This document shows positions 43,054 to 51,668 of a stretch of DNA of 64,000 nucleotides, piece after piece (position 1 is the first letter of the stretch; each line of letters starts with the position of its first letter). This DNA comes from Candidatus Izemoplasma sp. GTDB lineage: Bacteria; Bacillota_I; Bacilli_A; Izemoplasmatales; Izemoplasmataceae. A program made the translations under genes and the position numbers. Location: NCBI GenBank assembly GCA_007132465.1, contig SLOP01000012.1, positions 24,117 to 88,116 on the forward strand, in the 5' to 3' direction. Under the pieces are notes generated by a model, which worked only from the letters and a program-made list of their open reading frames with translations, was not told the origin of the DNA and ran no database searches.

Positions 43054-44421
43054 TCAGCGAACCTTATCGATTTCGACACACAAGGCGTCTAAACTCGGTA
43101 TGATGGAGGCGAAGCGTAACTCACCGTTGATGTAGATCGACGGCAAATTCTTGACGCCCATTTTTTGACAACGAGCAATCGTTTCCTTCTCAGTATATTT
43201 ATGCTCCACTACGTCAATGGCATTACCATAACGCTTCTTCGCGTCATCCGCGATGGCTTTCATATAGGTGCATGCGGCACACGTCGCGGAGTCCAGTGTG
43301 AAAACCTCCAACAATGGTTTTTCAAGCGCGTCATAATCTGGAATTTTGATGTCTTCGGACGCTTCATCAATTTTTTGGTAGTTAAGCAACGCGTTACGCG
43401 TCGCATCCAGCTGCCGAACGGCCTGCGCAATAGCGATGGTGTTTTCAACCGGTGTTTCATAAGGCATGTCGCATCCCGGTGAAACAATGAGGTTTTTGTT
43501 GTTCACGTCCAAGCCATCCACCATATCGACCACGTATTTCATGTTGTCTTGCTGGCTTCCATGCAACATGATGGTTGTCAGTGGGATGTTTCCACCAAGC
43601 ACGATGTTGTGACGGTCAGTGATTTTTTTTGCATTTGTCATGTTGATGTTCTCATCAATAGAAATGGAATCCGGACCAGTGGCACACATGGCTTCAATGT
43701 TACGGGTCGCGTCACCACACACGAAGAAAGAGCTGTACACATTCTGCTCGCGCAGGGTGGTGAATACATCAAGGTATGGTGTATGCAACATGCTGATAAA
43801 ATGCTCTGTGGATATTTGTGAAACTAACGGATCGACCACGGCAATGACATCGGCACCGGCATCGATATACAACGATGCGACGCGTTGAATAAAGCGTGTG
43901 CAAAACGCAATCAACCGTTTCACGTAATCCATGTCATCGTACATGTCAATGAAAATGCCCGTTCCGCGAAGGTGTGATGCGAGCGTCAAGGGTCCACACA
44001 CCAACCCATAAAGCGCTGTCGTGTCGCCAAGGTCTTGACGAAGCGTACGCATTGCTTGCAGCACAACCGACAACCGGCCACTGGCTTCATCCGGCATCAA
44101 GCATTCGCAAGGCATTTCCTTATCGTGCTGAAGTGGATGGGAGACGACTTGCGGGGGACCCAGTGGCGCGTACTTAAGTTCGCAGCCAAGCATCTCTGCC
44201 TCGAGCTGTAAATCAAACGAGACTGGCATGCCATCTGGTTGATAAAGACGGTGAACGTCTTTCAACGCTTGGGTCAAGATGGTTGCGTCGGTCAGCACCG
44301 CTTTTGGTGAATGCCCACCAATCAACCCGGCATGAACTCCCGCGAAGGGCACCCAGGCAGGTCTGTCAACGGTTTTGTGACTCAACACATCTAGTAAATG
44401 GTTTTTGCTCATGATATTCAC
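43054..44421 (-). CDS. URO-D/MtaA-type methyltransferase fused to a thioredoxin-like domain
   Basis: A 455-residue protein from a GTG at 44421 that overlaps the upstream stop by 4 bp; an ATG at 44412 is the alternative. Residues 1-345 are a URO-D-fold methyltransferase of the MtaA/CmuA group, which moves methyl groups between corrinoid proteins and thiols. The zinc region normally reads H-x-C ... C. Here C235 (FVCG) and C317 (SPGC) are present, but the His position is Phe233. Residues 365-455 form a thioredoxin-like domain with C381-A-A-C384 and a cis-proline-like NLPS at 425-428. I know no common protein with this fusion. Confidence 0.88.
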   Translation of the reverse strand: MNIMSKNHLLDVLSHKTVDRPAWVPFAGVHAGLIGGHSPKAVLTDATILTQALKDVHRLYQPDGMPVSFDLQLEAEMLGCELKYAPLGPPQVVSHPLQHDKEMPCECLMPDEASGRLSVVLQAMRTLRQDLGDTTALYGLVCGPLTLASHLRGTGIFIDMYDDMDYVKRLIAFCTRFIQRVASLYIDAGADVIAVVDPLVSQISTEHFISMLHTPYLDVFTTLREQNVYSSFFVCGDATRNIEAMCATGPDSISIDENINMTNAKKITDRHNIVLGGNIPLTTIMLHGSQQDNMKYVVDMVDGLDVNNKNLIVSPGCDMPYETPVENTIAIAQAVRQLDATRNALLNYQKIDEASEDIKIPDYDALEKPLLEVFTLDSATCAACTYMKAIADDAKKRYGNAIDVVEHKYTEKETIARCQKMGVKNLPSIYINGELRFASIIPSLDALCVEIDKVR

Positions 44422-45452
44422 TCATCCTTTTCAAAAGCCGCATCAAGCATGGCTAAGTAGTTTTCTAACGGAACATAATCTGGGATGCTGTTCCCGCTTC
44501 CCAATGCGTAGCCGCCGTTTTCGGCGCTTCGCATCAGCATTTTTCGTGCGCGATTGAAGATTTCTTTCGGCGTTGAACGACACAGAAAATCGACGTCTAA
44601 CCCACCGATGACAGCCACACGACCTTTCAACAGCTCATAGGCATCTTCAACTGGTAAAATGTTGTCTTCGTATGAATGTTTCCCATCAAGCGCCAGCATG
44701 CCTGTCATGTCGTCTAAGATGGCTTCGAAATGACCACACGAATGCAAAATGACGTACTTTCCACGCCGATGGGCCTCTTTGGCTACGGCGGCGTACCATG
44801 GGAAGACATGTTTGCGTAACACATCCGGTGGCAACATCGTCTGTGACTTGAATCCCCAGTCATCGTTGAGCAACACAGCTCCGACGTTGTCATGGGCCAA
44901 GCACCGGATGAAATAGTCGTGAATTCGCTGTCCCACTTCATGAAACACACTAGCGAGGAGTTTGGGATCATCATAAAGCATCAGACATAGAGCTTCATAC
45001 CCAACAATGGCAATCGTGTTTTCCAAGATGCCGTCGTGACTAAAGGGCACGAAACGCATACCCTTGGGCAGTTTTTCGCCGAGGCGATCGAGCAATCCGA
45101 AATCACAAGACTTCAACGAAGGCCACGGATAACGCGTGAAGCTTTCGCAATCAGCGATAAGTCCGCCTTCATTTAAAGATTTCGTCGCATGAGTTTCATC
45201 CAACTCGCCTCGGAGGAACTCCATGCCGCGAACGACCACAGGACAATGGTCATAGCCGGCCGAGTAAAAAGCCTGCATCGTCCAATAAGCCTCAGCTTCA
45301 TCGGTATCGGATGCATAGTGTCCATCGGTTAAGAAACGTTTGATGCTGTCACCCAAAATAAACTCGAATAACACCGGACGCTCAGGGACTCGTTTTTGCA
45401 GCACCCGCTCAAGATTTGTAAAATTTGGTTCTCGGTTTTTCTTCTTATACAC
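44418..45452 (-). CDS. URO-D-fold methyltransferase
   Basis: A 344-residue protein from a GTG at 45452 with AGAGGCG upstream. The URO-D fold is shown by PVLFEFILGDSIKRFL near the start, VLLNDDWGFKSQTMLPPDVLRK, and YVILHSCGHFEAIL, in which H237-x-C239 would bind zinc. GGLDVDFL and GSGNSIPDYVP close the barrel. It is probably a corrinoid-dependent methyltransferase rather than the haem enzyme, because it lies among corrinoid genes and lacks the FAGAPxT-like N-terminus of HemE. The substrate is unknown. It overlaps the thioredoxin-fused gene by 4 bp. Confidence 0.88.
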   Translation of the reverse strand: MYKKKNREPNFTNLERVLQKRVPERPVLFEFILGDSIKRFLTDGHYASDTDEAEAYWTMQAFYSAGYDHCPVVVRGMEFLRGELDETHATKSLNEGGLIADCESFTRYPWPSLKSCDFGLLDRLGEKLPKGMRFVPFSHDGILENTIAIVGYEALCLMLYDDPKLLASVFHEVGQRIHDYFIRCLAHDNVGAVLLNDDWGFKSQTMLPPDVLRKHVFPWYAAVAKEAHRRGKYVILHSCGHFEAILDDMTGMLALDGKHSYEDNILPVEDAYELLKGRVAVIGGLDVDFLCRSTPKEIFNRARKMLMRSAENGGYALGSGNSIPDYVPLENYLAMLDAAFEKDE

Positions 45453-45476
45453 AATATCGCCTCTTTAAGAATGGTA

Positions 45477-45499
45477 GCCGGGGCCGCATGGCCCCGGCC
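45477..45499 (-). other. GC-rich hairpin between lipoprotein and methyltransferase genes
   Basis: An inverted repeat of about 9 bp (45477-45486 with 45491-45499, one bulged G) stands in the 66-bp gap. No T run follows on the minus strand. It may protect the upstream mRNA end or lower expression of the methyltransferase genes relative to the sugar genes. Confidence 0.6.
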
Positions 45500-45518
45500 G
45501 AAAGCTTACTCGATAGGT

Positions 45519-47813
45519 TCAGTCTTGTCGTTCGATGGTGGTTTCCTTCGTAGTCGCATCATAGATGAAACGATACACACCGCTGACTTCGGGTGCAAAG
45601 GTATCGATGACACCCATTCCACCGGGCGTTCCGTCAAGCAGATACTGCTCTTCGGCTCCAAACCGTTGGCCCCATTCATCGTCGTAGAAGCGTTGTGACA
45701 ACACCACAGCAATCATGTAGCCATCGTCGTCGCCGTCATATGCCTCAAAATAAAACTCACCTTCATAAATGCCTTCATCTTCCGTGGCTTGGAAAGCCAT
45801 TGCTTGTGGTCCGTTAATAGCCCAACCATTAAAATCACCATAAATTCTCGGGGTGTCAAACGCGATTACATCGCCGCCCTCAAGCACGGTCACTTCAGTG
45901 ATGTTGGTCACAGAATCATATGTCAATAGGTACATGGTGTCCTCATCTGGTGCAAGGTAGCTCACTTGCCCCATACCGGCAGCCTCTCCGTCAAGTTTAT
46001 ACTGCGTGCCTACTGCCCAGCGTTGTCCCCACTCATCGTCGTAAAATTGATGCGTGATGGCCACGATGATCGAGTATCCATCGCCGTCGCCCGTGTAAGC
46101 TGGCAAGGCCAACGTGCCGCGATAGATGCCGTCACCTTCTTCATCGTATAAGAAGACGGAGTTGGGTCCGAAGTAATCCCACATGTTGAAATCGCCATAG
46201 ACACTCGGGCCCTGAATCAGTCGCTCATCACCATGCTCGGGTGCAATCACGGTCGTGGTTTTATCCTTCTCATCAAACAAGAAGGTGTAGAATGTTTCAG
46301 CCTCGGGCGCTAAATAACTAACGCTTCCCATGCCACCGGCCGTGCCGTCGAACAGGTACTGTTCGTGCGCGCCCCAGCGGATTCCCCAGGCGTCGTCGTA
46401 GAGGATTTTCGACAGAACCACAACCAGCATGTGCCCATCGTCGTCGCCGTCGTAACCTGGTAGCACAAGCGACCCTTCATAGACCCCGGCTCCATAATAA
46501 TCCACCAACACAAACACGTTCTCGCCACGAATGCTCCAGTTGTTGAAGCATCCGTAAATCAACGGGTTCTCAAAAACACGAATCTCGCCGGCATATGCCG
46601 TCTCAATTGTCGTCACCTTGGTTTCATAATCAAAGATAAACTCATAGATTGTCTCTTCATTCGGTTCGAGATAGCTCACGCTCCCCATGCCGGCTGCTGA
46701 GCCGTCAAAACGATACTGATCAACAACCACAAACATGTTCCATTCAAAGTTGAACTGAACGCTTAGGGCCACTGCCATGCTGTAGCCGTCACCATCGCCG
46801 GTGTACGCCGGAAGCTTGAACAGCCCGGTGAAGACGCCTTCCTCGAGTTCCTCTGACAACACAAGCGCTTCATCAAGCGCAGTGCTCCAGTTTGAACCGC
46901 GATCCATCGCTTCATTGAAATCGCCATAGATTCGCGGCGCCGGTAATGCCTGTACGTAGTCGTCATAGATGGTTTTAGTATTGGCGTCGAAGAGAATTGT
47001 CAACGTCGTGTCTTCTTTGATGTAAATGGATCCTAGACCCGCCACTTGACCGTCGGGAAGTACTTTCTCAGGTGCTGGTTGAAACGCATAATGATCTGCT
47101 CCCCACACCTCGTTTTGTCCCCATCCGCCGCGACTGACTTTGTAATAGTGTCCATCGTACATCGGATCACGATTGTCTTCGGTAAACTCAATGGTCAGCG
47201 TGTAAAAGCCCGGCCGACCAAGAACCGGTTCAAACGCATAGCCTCCGTCGCGCGGTGTTTGGTAGCCGTTAGCGCTGGTGCCGAGGTAATAACGTTGGGC
47301 CTCGACCCAATACGCATACAAGGTAAGGTCTTCATCCACGGTTTGTGTGAAATCAAAATGGTGTTGCCCTGCATCATCGGTGAACCATCCGAAGAATGTG
47401 TATCCTTCGCGGTTTACGTCGACCACCGGTGGAATGGTTCCCTCTTCGATGTGCTCAACGATCGAAGCCGGTGCACCTTGGTAATTGTACACATACGTGA
47501 CTTCAACCATATCTTCGGCAATCTCCCACCGTGCATAAAGCGTCATATCCTCCTCAATGCCGGTGGAAAAATCCCATGTGGTGGTGGATGTTGGTGACAC
47601 AGCCCACCCTGTGAGTAAATACCCTTCACGGTTCACCGTCGGGGCGGTAACCGTTTGGCCTGATTCCACCTCGACCACGATGGCATTAGGCGCATTGTCA
47701 TAGTTCTGATCAAACGTTACACGATGTGTTGTCGTGCGTTGACACCCCGCAAGGGCGATCGCAACGACGATAAGAAACGTTGCCACAAAAATCTTTTGCA
47801 TGTTTAGTTTCAT
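45519..47813 (-). CDS. Surface lipoprotein with two InlB-type repeats and four to five YGDFN-type repeats
   Basis: A 764-residue protein with a signal peptide ending in the lipobox LAGC (Cys24). Two Listeria-Bacteroides (InlB B) repeats follow at about 30-97 and 103-170, each ending in LYA-(R/Y)-W. Then come four clear copies of a unit of about 105-110 residues (about 293-404, 417-522, 537-643, 656-761), and a diverged first copy at about 175-282. Each unit opens with (I/V)YGxFN and has a GDGDGY- or GDDDGY-type acidic turn, then D-G-x2-(A/G)-GMG, and closes with TKxTTIE. It lies between an esterase and methyltransferases and behind a sugar transporter, so a glycan-binding role at the cell surface is likely. 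I do not recognise the repeat as a named carbohydrate-binding module. Confidence 0.88.
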   Translation of the reverse strand: MKLNMQKIFVATFLIVVAIALAGCQRTTTHRVTFDQNYDNAPNAIVVEVESGQTVTAPTVNREGYLLTGWAVSPTSTTTWDFSTGIEEDMTLYARWEIAEDMVEVTYVYNYQGAPASIVEHIEEGTIPPVVDVNREGYTFFGWFTDDAGQHHFDFTQTVDEDLTLYAYWVEAQRYYLGTSANGYQTPRDGGYAFEPVLGRPGFYTLTIEFTEDNRDPMYDGHYYKVSRGGWGQNEVWGADHYAFQPAPEKVLPDGQVAGLGSIYIKEDTTLTILFDANTKTIYDDYVQALPAPRIYGDFNEAMDRGSNWSTALDEALVLSEELEEGVFTGLFKLPAYTGDGDGYSMAVALSVQFNFEWNMFVVVDQYRFDGSAAGMGSVSYLEPNEETIYEFIFDYETKVTTIETAYAGEIRVFENPLIYGCFNNWSIRGENVFVLVDYYGAGVYEGSLVLPGYDGDDDGHMLVVVLSKILYDDAWGIRWGAHEQYLFDGTAGGMGSVSYLAPEAETFYTFLFDEKDKTTTVIAPEHGDERLIQGPSVYGDFNMWDYFGPNSVFLYDEEGDGIYRGTLALPAYTGDGDGYSIIVAITHQFYDDEWGQRWAVGTQYKLDGEAAGMGQVSYLAPDEDTMYLLTYDSVTNITEVTVLEGGDVIAFDTPRIYGDFNGWAINGPQAMAFQATEDEGIYEGEFYFEAYDGDDDGYMIAVVLSQRFYDDEWGQRFGAEEQYLLDGTPGGMGVIDTFAPEVSGVYRFIYDATTKETTIERQD

Positions 47814-47830
47814 TTTTATCCTCCATTTAG

Positions 47831-49126
47831 TCAGCGGGTATCCGCTGTTTTTTCCTGTGTGTCCATGGTCAATCGAAAAGCTGGTAACGGTTGAATCGAC
47901 GTTCGTATAAACGATGTGCTCCCTGCACTTCCTATATCTGCAAAGACGCCTACCGCATCGCCCGGTTCGTGTTTAACATACAAATGATATCGATCCTGCC
48001 AAATGCGAACCACGCGGAGAGGCTTCTTTTTACCCTCGACACCAAGCGGCAGCGGAGTAGGTATGGATAGCCTTTCATCACTGCTTAACGTAAGCCGAAT
48101 CGTATCGGCCTTGACGCGGTCGGCACGTCGTATTGTCGTTAACGTTCGGCCCATGTACGCCGCGTATACACGGGTGGCGATTCGCAAATTATCGTGTTCA
48201 CCGACATGGATGTCGTCGCTATAATTTGTCAAATCATGGGTGACAATCAAGGGAAGACAGGCTTCCTCGGCGATGACGTGTTGTGCTTCCCGCACTGCTT
48301 TCCATGCCGCGTCGGCCGCGTCCGTTGATCTCGTGCCACTGATTTGCGTTAAATAGAGTTTGATGTCAGGACGGGTGGCGCGCACATCATTCACGAACGC
48401 ACGCAGCCGTTTTTCATACGTTTCATGCCCGTTCACTGTATCGGTGCACCCTTGATAAAACACCATGTGCCCAGACATTGACAAGGCCTTTTTCAGTGCT
48501 TTGTTCAACGGTTCATCCCCGCACCATGCCTCAAGAGAACTTCCGTTTAACGCGAGCGGAATCAATCCCACTGGCTGATGGTTGTTCGTCCAAATATGTT
48601 TGCCGAGGGCTAACCAAGGGCTATGCCCACTGGCAATCAACGTAGCGTTTTCTTTGTCTGCGTCGACGTACCCAATCGGATGTGACGCCAGCGACCACCG
48701 GCGGCGACGATCGAGCATGAACACGCCATACATCGGAGCGTCATCTATCACGCCTCGCGCATACCCGACCGCATTGCTTTGACCGGCGATAACGAAGACT
48801 TCACCAACACCTAAGTGACGGATTATGTCGCCGCATGCCAAGAATCTCACATCGTATCCGGTTTCCTCTAAGAGAAGGCCTGTTTCAAGCCGATATACAT
48901 CCCCAGCTTCCAACGTGATTTTAACGTGCCACGTTCCCTCATTCATTGCCGGATACACGGTGTGGACAATGGCGTTATCGCTTTCTTTCCGCACGATGCA
49001 GATCACTTTATCTTGCACCGAACGGAGCTGATACTGTCCTTCCAAGAACAAGGGATATTTACCATTAACCTGTTGCAGCACTTGAAAATCGGATATCGGT
49101 GTCATGATGCGTACATGATGGTTCAT
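47831..49126 (-). CDS. SGNH/SASA-type carbohydrate esterase
   Basis: A 431-residue protein without a signal peptide. The esterase motif G115-Q-S117-N, with the nucleophile Ser, opens the domain (EVFVIAGQSNAVGYARG), and the catalytic pair D304-x2-H307 sits in SDDIHVGEHDN. This is the sialate O-acetylesterase-like (DUF303) layout, whose members remove acetyl groups from sugars. N-terminal (about 1-105) and C-terminal (about 330-431) beta-rich parts flank it. It is likely cytoplasmic, acting on imported acetylated oligosaccharides. It starts 1 bp after the amylase gene ends. Confidence 0.85.
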   Translation of the reverse strand: MNHHVRIMTPISDFQVLQQVNGKYPLFLEGQYQLRSVQDKVICIVRKESDNAIVHTVYPAMNEGTWHVKITLEAGDVYRLETGLLLEETGYDVRFLACGDIIRHLGVGEVFVIAGQSNAVGYARGVIDDAPMYGVFMLDRRRRWSLASHPIGYVDADKENATLIASGHSPWLALGKHIWTNNHQPVGLIPLALNGSSLEAWCGDEPLNKALKKALSMSGHMVFYQGCTDTVNGHETYEKRLRAFVNDVRATRPDIKLYLTQISGTRSTDAADAAWKAVREAQHVIAEEACLPLIVTHDLTNYSDDIHVGEHDNLRIATRVYAAYMGRTLTTIRRADRVKADTIRLTLSSDERLSIPTPLPLGVEGKKKPLRVVRIWQDRYHLYVKHEPGDAVGVFADIGSAGSTSFIRTSIQPLPAFRLTMDTQEKTADTR

Positions 49127-49127
49127 G

Positions 49128-50819
49128 TTACCCTACCACCGCATAGCTTTTTGCCGGTATGGTCACGGTTGAACCAGATGTCTCAGCACCATCGGACACG
49201 TGCACGTCAACCACCTTTTTTGCATCGTGCACGATGTTTCGCGTTGAAAAGTTGATGATGACCTGTACAGACGTGTTGTCGATGCTACGCTCAAAAGCAA
49301 TCACTTCTTCATCAAGCAAAATGGGTGTCGTGTGTCCGTGTTTCAATGCCTCGCTTTGACTGCGGTATGTGGCGAGACGAGCGATGTCGTGAGCAAGCTG
49401 TGTGTCCACGAGATCCCATCGCATGGCACGGCGGTTGTCGGGGTCTTCTTCACCGTCCATGCCGACTTCATCGCCGTAATAGATTAACGGCACGCCCTCG
49501 AACGTCAGCATCATTGCCATCAACAACATGTGCGCCGTGTCGTCTCCTAACACGGTACGACTTCGCGCTGTGTCATGGCTACCGATTAAGTTGATAAGGT
49601 AAGGGTATAACGGGCGCTTGTATAATGCGAGATTCGCCTGGGTTTTTTCCCAAAATGTGCTCGCGCCAATTTCCGCTTTCGCAAACCGCATCGCCCACTC
49701 GCGAAACTTATAGTTGGTGACGCTGTCCATCTCATCGCCCTGTAACCATCGCGAAGCGTGGTTCCAAATCTCTCCGATGATGACAATATCGGTCCGCACA
49801 GCTTTGATTTTTTTACGGAAAACCTTCCAAAATGTGTGCGACACTTCATCGGCGACATCAAGCCGCCATCCGTCGATGTTGAACCGTTTCGTCAGCCTAG
49901 CGGCAATGTCTGTCAGCGCTTCAATGACCTCTGGGTGTGTGGAGTTGAACTTGGGCATGCTCGGCACCACCCCGCCGAAACTGTCGTAGTTCGGTTCGCG
50001 TTCATTGATTGGGAAGGCGTCGATGATGAACCAGTCGGCATACGGTGAGTGGCTTCCGCGTGTTACAACGTCTTGGAACCACGGGTGTTTGTTGCTGCAG
50101 TGATTAAACACGCCGTCCAAAATCACTTTCATCCCCCTTTCATGGGCACTGGCGACAAGTGCTTTCAGCGCCTCTTCCCCGCCGAAGGCGTCTTCGATGG
50201 TTTCATAATCGTCGATGTCGTATTTATGATAGCTTGGGGATGAGAAAATCGGGTTAAGGTATATCGCTTTGACACCGATGCGTTGGAGATGATCCAACTT
50301 CTTGATGACGCCGTAAAGATCACCGCCGTACATGGTGTTTCGATCAGGTCGAATGTGCCAATCCTGACCGCTATCTGACGTTATTGCATGCTTGCCTCGG
50401 TAAAAGCGGTCGACAAACACTTGATACACAATCTCGCCTTGTAGCCATGTGGGCACATCAAGCAAATCATCGGTGTTGATGTACGGGTAGAAAAACGCAT
50501 TAAAATGGCGGATTTCTTCTAGAAAACCATCAGCGGTATAAAACTTTCTTTCCCGTCCACGATGTAACTCAAAATAATACTTGAAGCGTTTCTCGGCAAC
50601 CTGCAAGGTCGCTTCATAATAGTCGTGGTGGGCGTCAAAGAGGATACGTTCCATCGGCAATTGTCTCGCTATTTCCTGGTGCGCGTAGATGTTTTTGTAG
50701 TGCACAATCACCTTATCGAGGTCGTTCCTTTTGGTTCTTAAACGGACGCATAGTCTGTCCTTCCCAACCGGGTAGGCATAGACGTGTTCGTTGATGTGGT
50801 AAATGGCGGATGTGTCCAT
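49128..50819 (-). CDS. GH13 alpha-glycosidase (neopullulanase/cyclomaltodextrinase type)
   Basis: A 563-residue enzyme without a signal peptide, so probably cytoplasmic. An N-terminal beta domain of about 120 residues resembles CBM34. The barrel has region I DGVFNHCSNKH, the nucleophile D321 in GWRLDVADE, the acid/base E350 in IIGEIWNHA and D416 in LIGSHDT. The MPKFN motif at about 288-292 (MPKLN in relatives) marks the neopullulanase subgroup. It would split maltodextrins or related alpha-glucans brought in by the adjacent transporter. Confidence 0.95.
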   Translation of the reverse strand: MDTSAIYHINEHVYAYPVGKDRLCVRLRTKRNDLDKVIVHYKNIYAHQEIARQLPMERILFDAHHDYYEATLQVAEKRFKYYFELHRGRERKFYTADGFLEEIRHFNAFFYPYINTDDLLDVPTWLQGEIVYQVFVDRFYRGKHAITSDSGQDWHIRPDRNTMYGGDLYGVIKKLDHLQRIGVKAIYLNPIFSSPSYHKYDIDDYETIEDAFGGEEALKALVASAHERGMKVILDGVFNHCSNKHPWFQDVVTRGSHSPYADWFIIDAFPINEREPNYDSFGGVVPSMPKFNSTHPEVIEALTDIAARLTKRFNIDGWRLDVADEVSHTFWKVFRKKIKAVRTDIVIIGEIWNHASRWLQGDEMDSVTNYKFREWAMRFAKAEIGASTFWEKTQANLALYKRPLYPYLINLIGSHDTARSRTVLGDDTAHMLLMAMMLTFEGVPLIYYGDEVGMDGEEDPDNRRAMRWDLVDTQLAHDIARLATYRSQSEALKHGHTTPILLDEEVIAFERSIDNTSVQVIINFSTRNIVHDAKKVVDVHVSDGAETSGSTVTIPAKSYAVVG

Positions 50820-50828
50820 GATGTCCTC

Positions 50829-51665
50829 CTATTCTTTGACGCTTCCGACAGTCAGATTGTCAATAAAATACCGTTGTAATGAATAAAACAAAATCAACAT
50901 GGGAATGCTGCCAATGACCGCACCGGCACAATATAGACTCCAGTTCGTACCATACTGACCGACAATCAAACTTTGCAACCCGACGGCCAACGGCATCGAC
51001 TCGATGCCTTCGGTCATCACCACGCTGGCAATGACGTACTCGTTGTAGGCCAACACAAAACTTTGCAAGGCCACAATGGCCAAAATTGGTTTAGCAAGCG
51101 GTAAGATGATTTTATAAAATATCTTAAATCGATCGGCACCGTCAAGCAGTGCCGCTTCATCTAGTGATTTCGGTATTGTGTCAAAATACCCTTTCGCCAC
51201 AAGCACAAGCGCCGCAGAGGCGAACACAGAATTGATGATTACCAAGCCCATGAGACGATTGAGCAACCCAAGCACCATGAAAATCCGGAAAATCGATACC
51301 ATCGAAAGCGTCAGGGGAAAGATTTGCACCAACAAAATCGCGCTGAACAATTTGCGTTGACCAAAGAAATTAAGACGGGCAAACGCATAAACAGCAAGAG
51401 ACACAAGCACCAAGGCAATCACCATCGCCAGCAGCGCCAGCATGATGGAGTTGGCGAACCAGGACATAAAAGCGGTCTCGCTCAACAAACTACGGTAATT
51501 GTCAAGCGTAAACGATTCAGGAATCGTGGCTTGTGCGCCGATGACACCGTCCCCAAAAGACAACAACACAATGTACGCAAACGGCAACACCGTAATCAAC
51601 GCCAACGACACCAACAATCCATGAAGCACAAGCCTGATCAGTTTATCTCGTAATGTCTGCTTCAT
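50829..51665 (-). CDS. Sugar ABC transporter permease, MalG type
   Basis: A 278-residue membrane protein with six hydrophobic helices. The EAA loop for the ATPase reads EAALLDGADRFKIFYKIILPLAKP. The N-terminal amphipathic start and the PFAYIVLLSF helix are typical of MalG/AraQ proteins. It is 3 bp downstream of the binding-protein/permease fusion and 9 bp upstream of the amylase. No ATP-binding subunit is encoded in the cluster, so an MsmX/MalK-like shared ATPase must be supplied from elsewhere. Confidence 0.94.
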   Translation of the reverse strand: MKQTLRDKLIRLVLHGLLVSLALITVLPFAYIVLLSFGDGVIGAQATIPESFTLDNYRSLLSETAFMSWFANSIMLALLAMVIALVLVSLAVYAFARLNFFGQRKLFSAILLVQIFPLTLSMVSIFRIFMVLGLLNRLMGLVIINSVFASAALVLVAKGYFDTIPKSLDEAALLDGADRFKIFYKIILPLAKPILAIVALQSFVLAYNEYVIASVVMTEGIESMPLAVGLQSLIVGQYGTNWSLYCAGAVIGSIPMLILFYSLQRYFIDNLTVGSVKE

Positions 51666-51668
51666 CCT

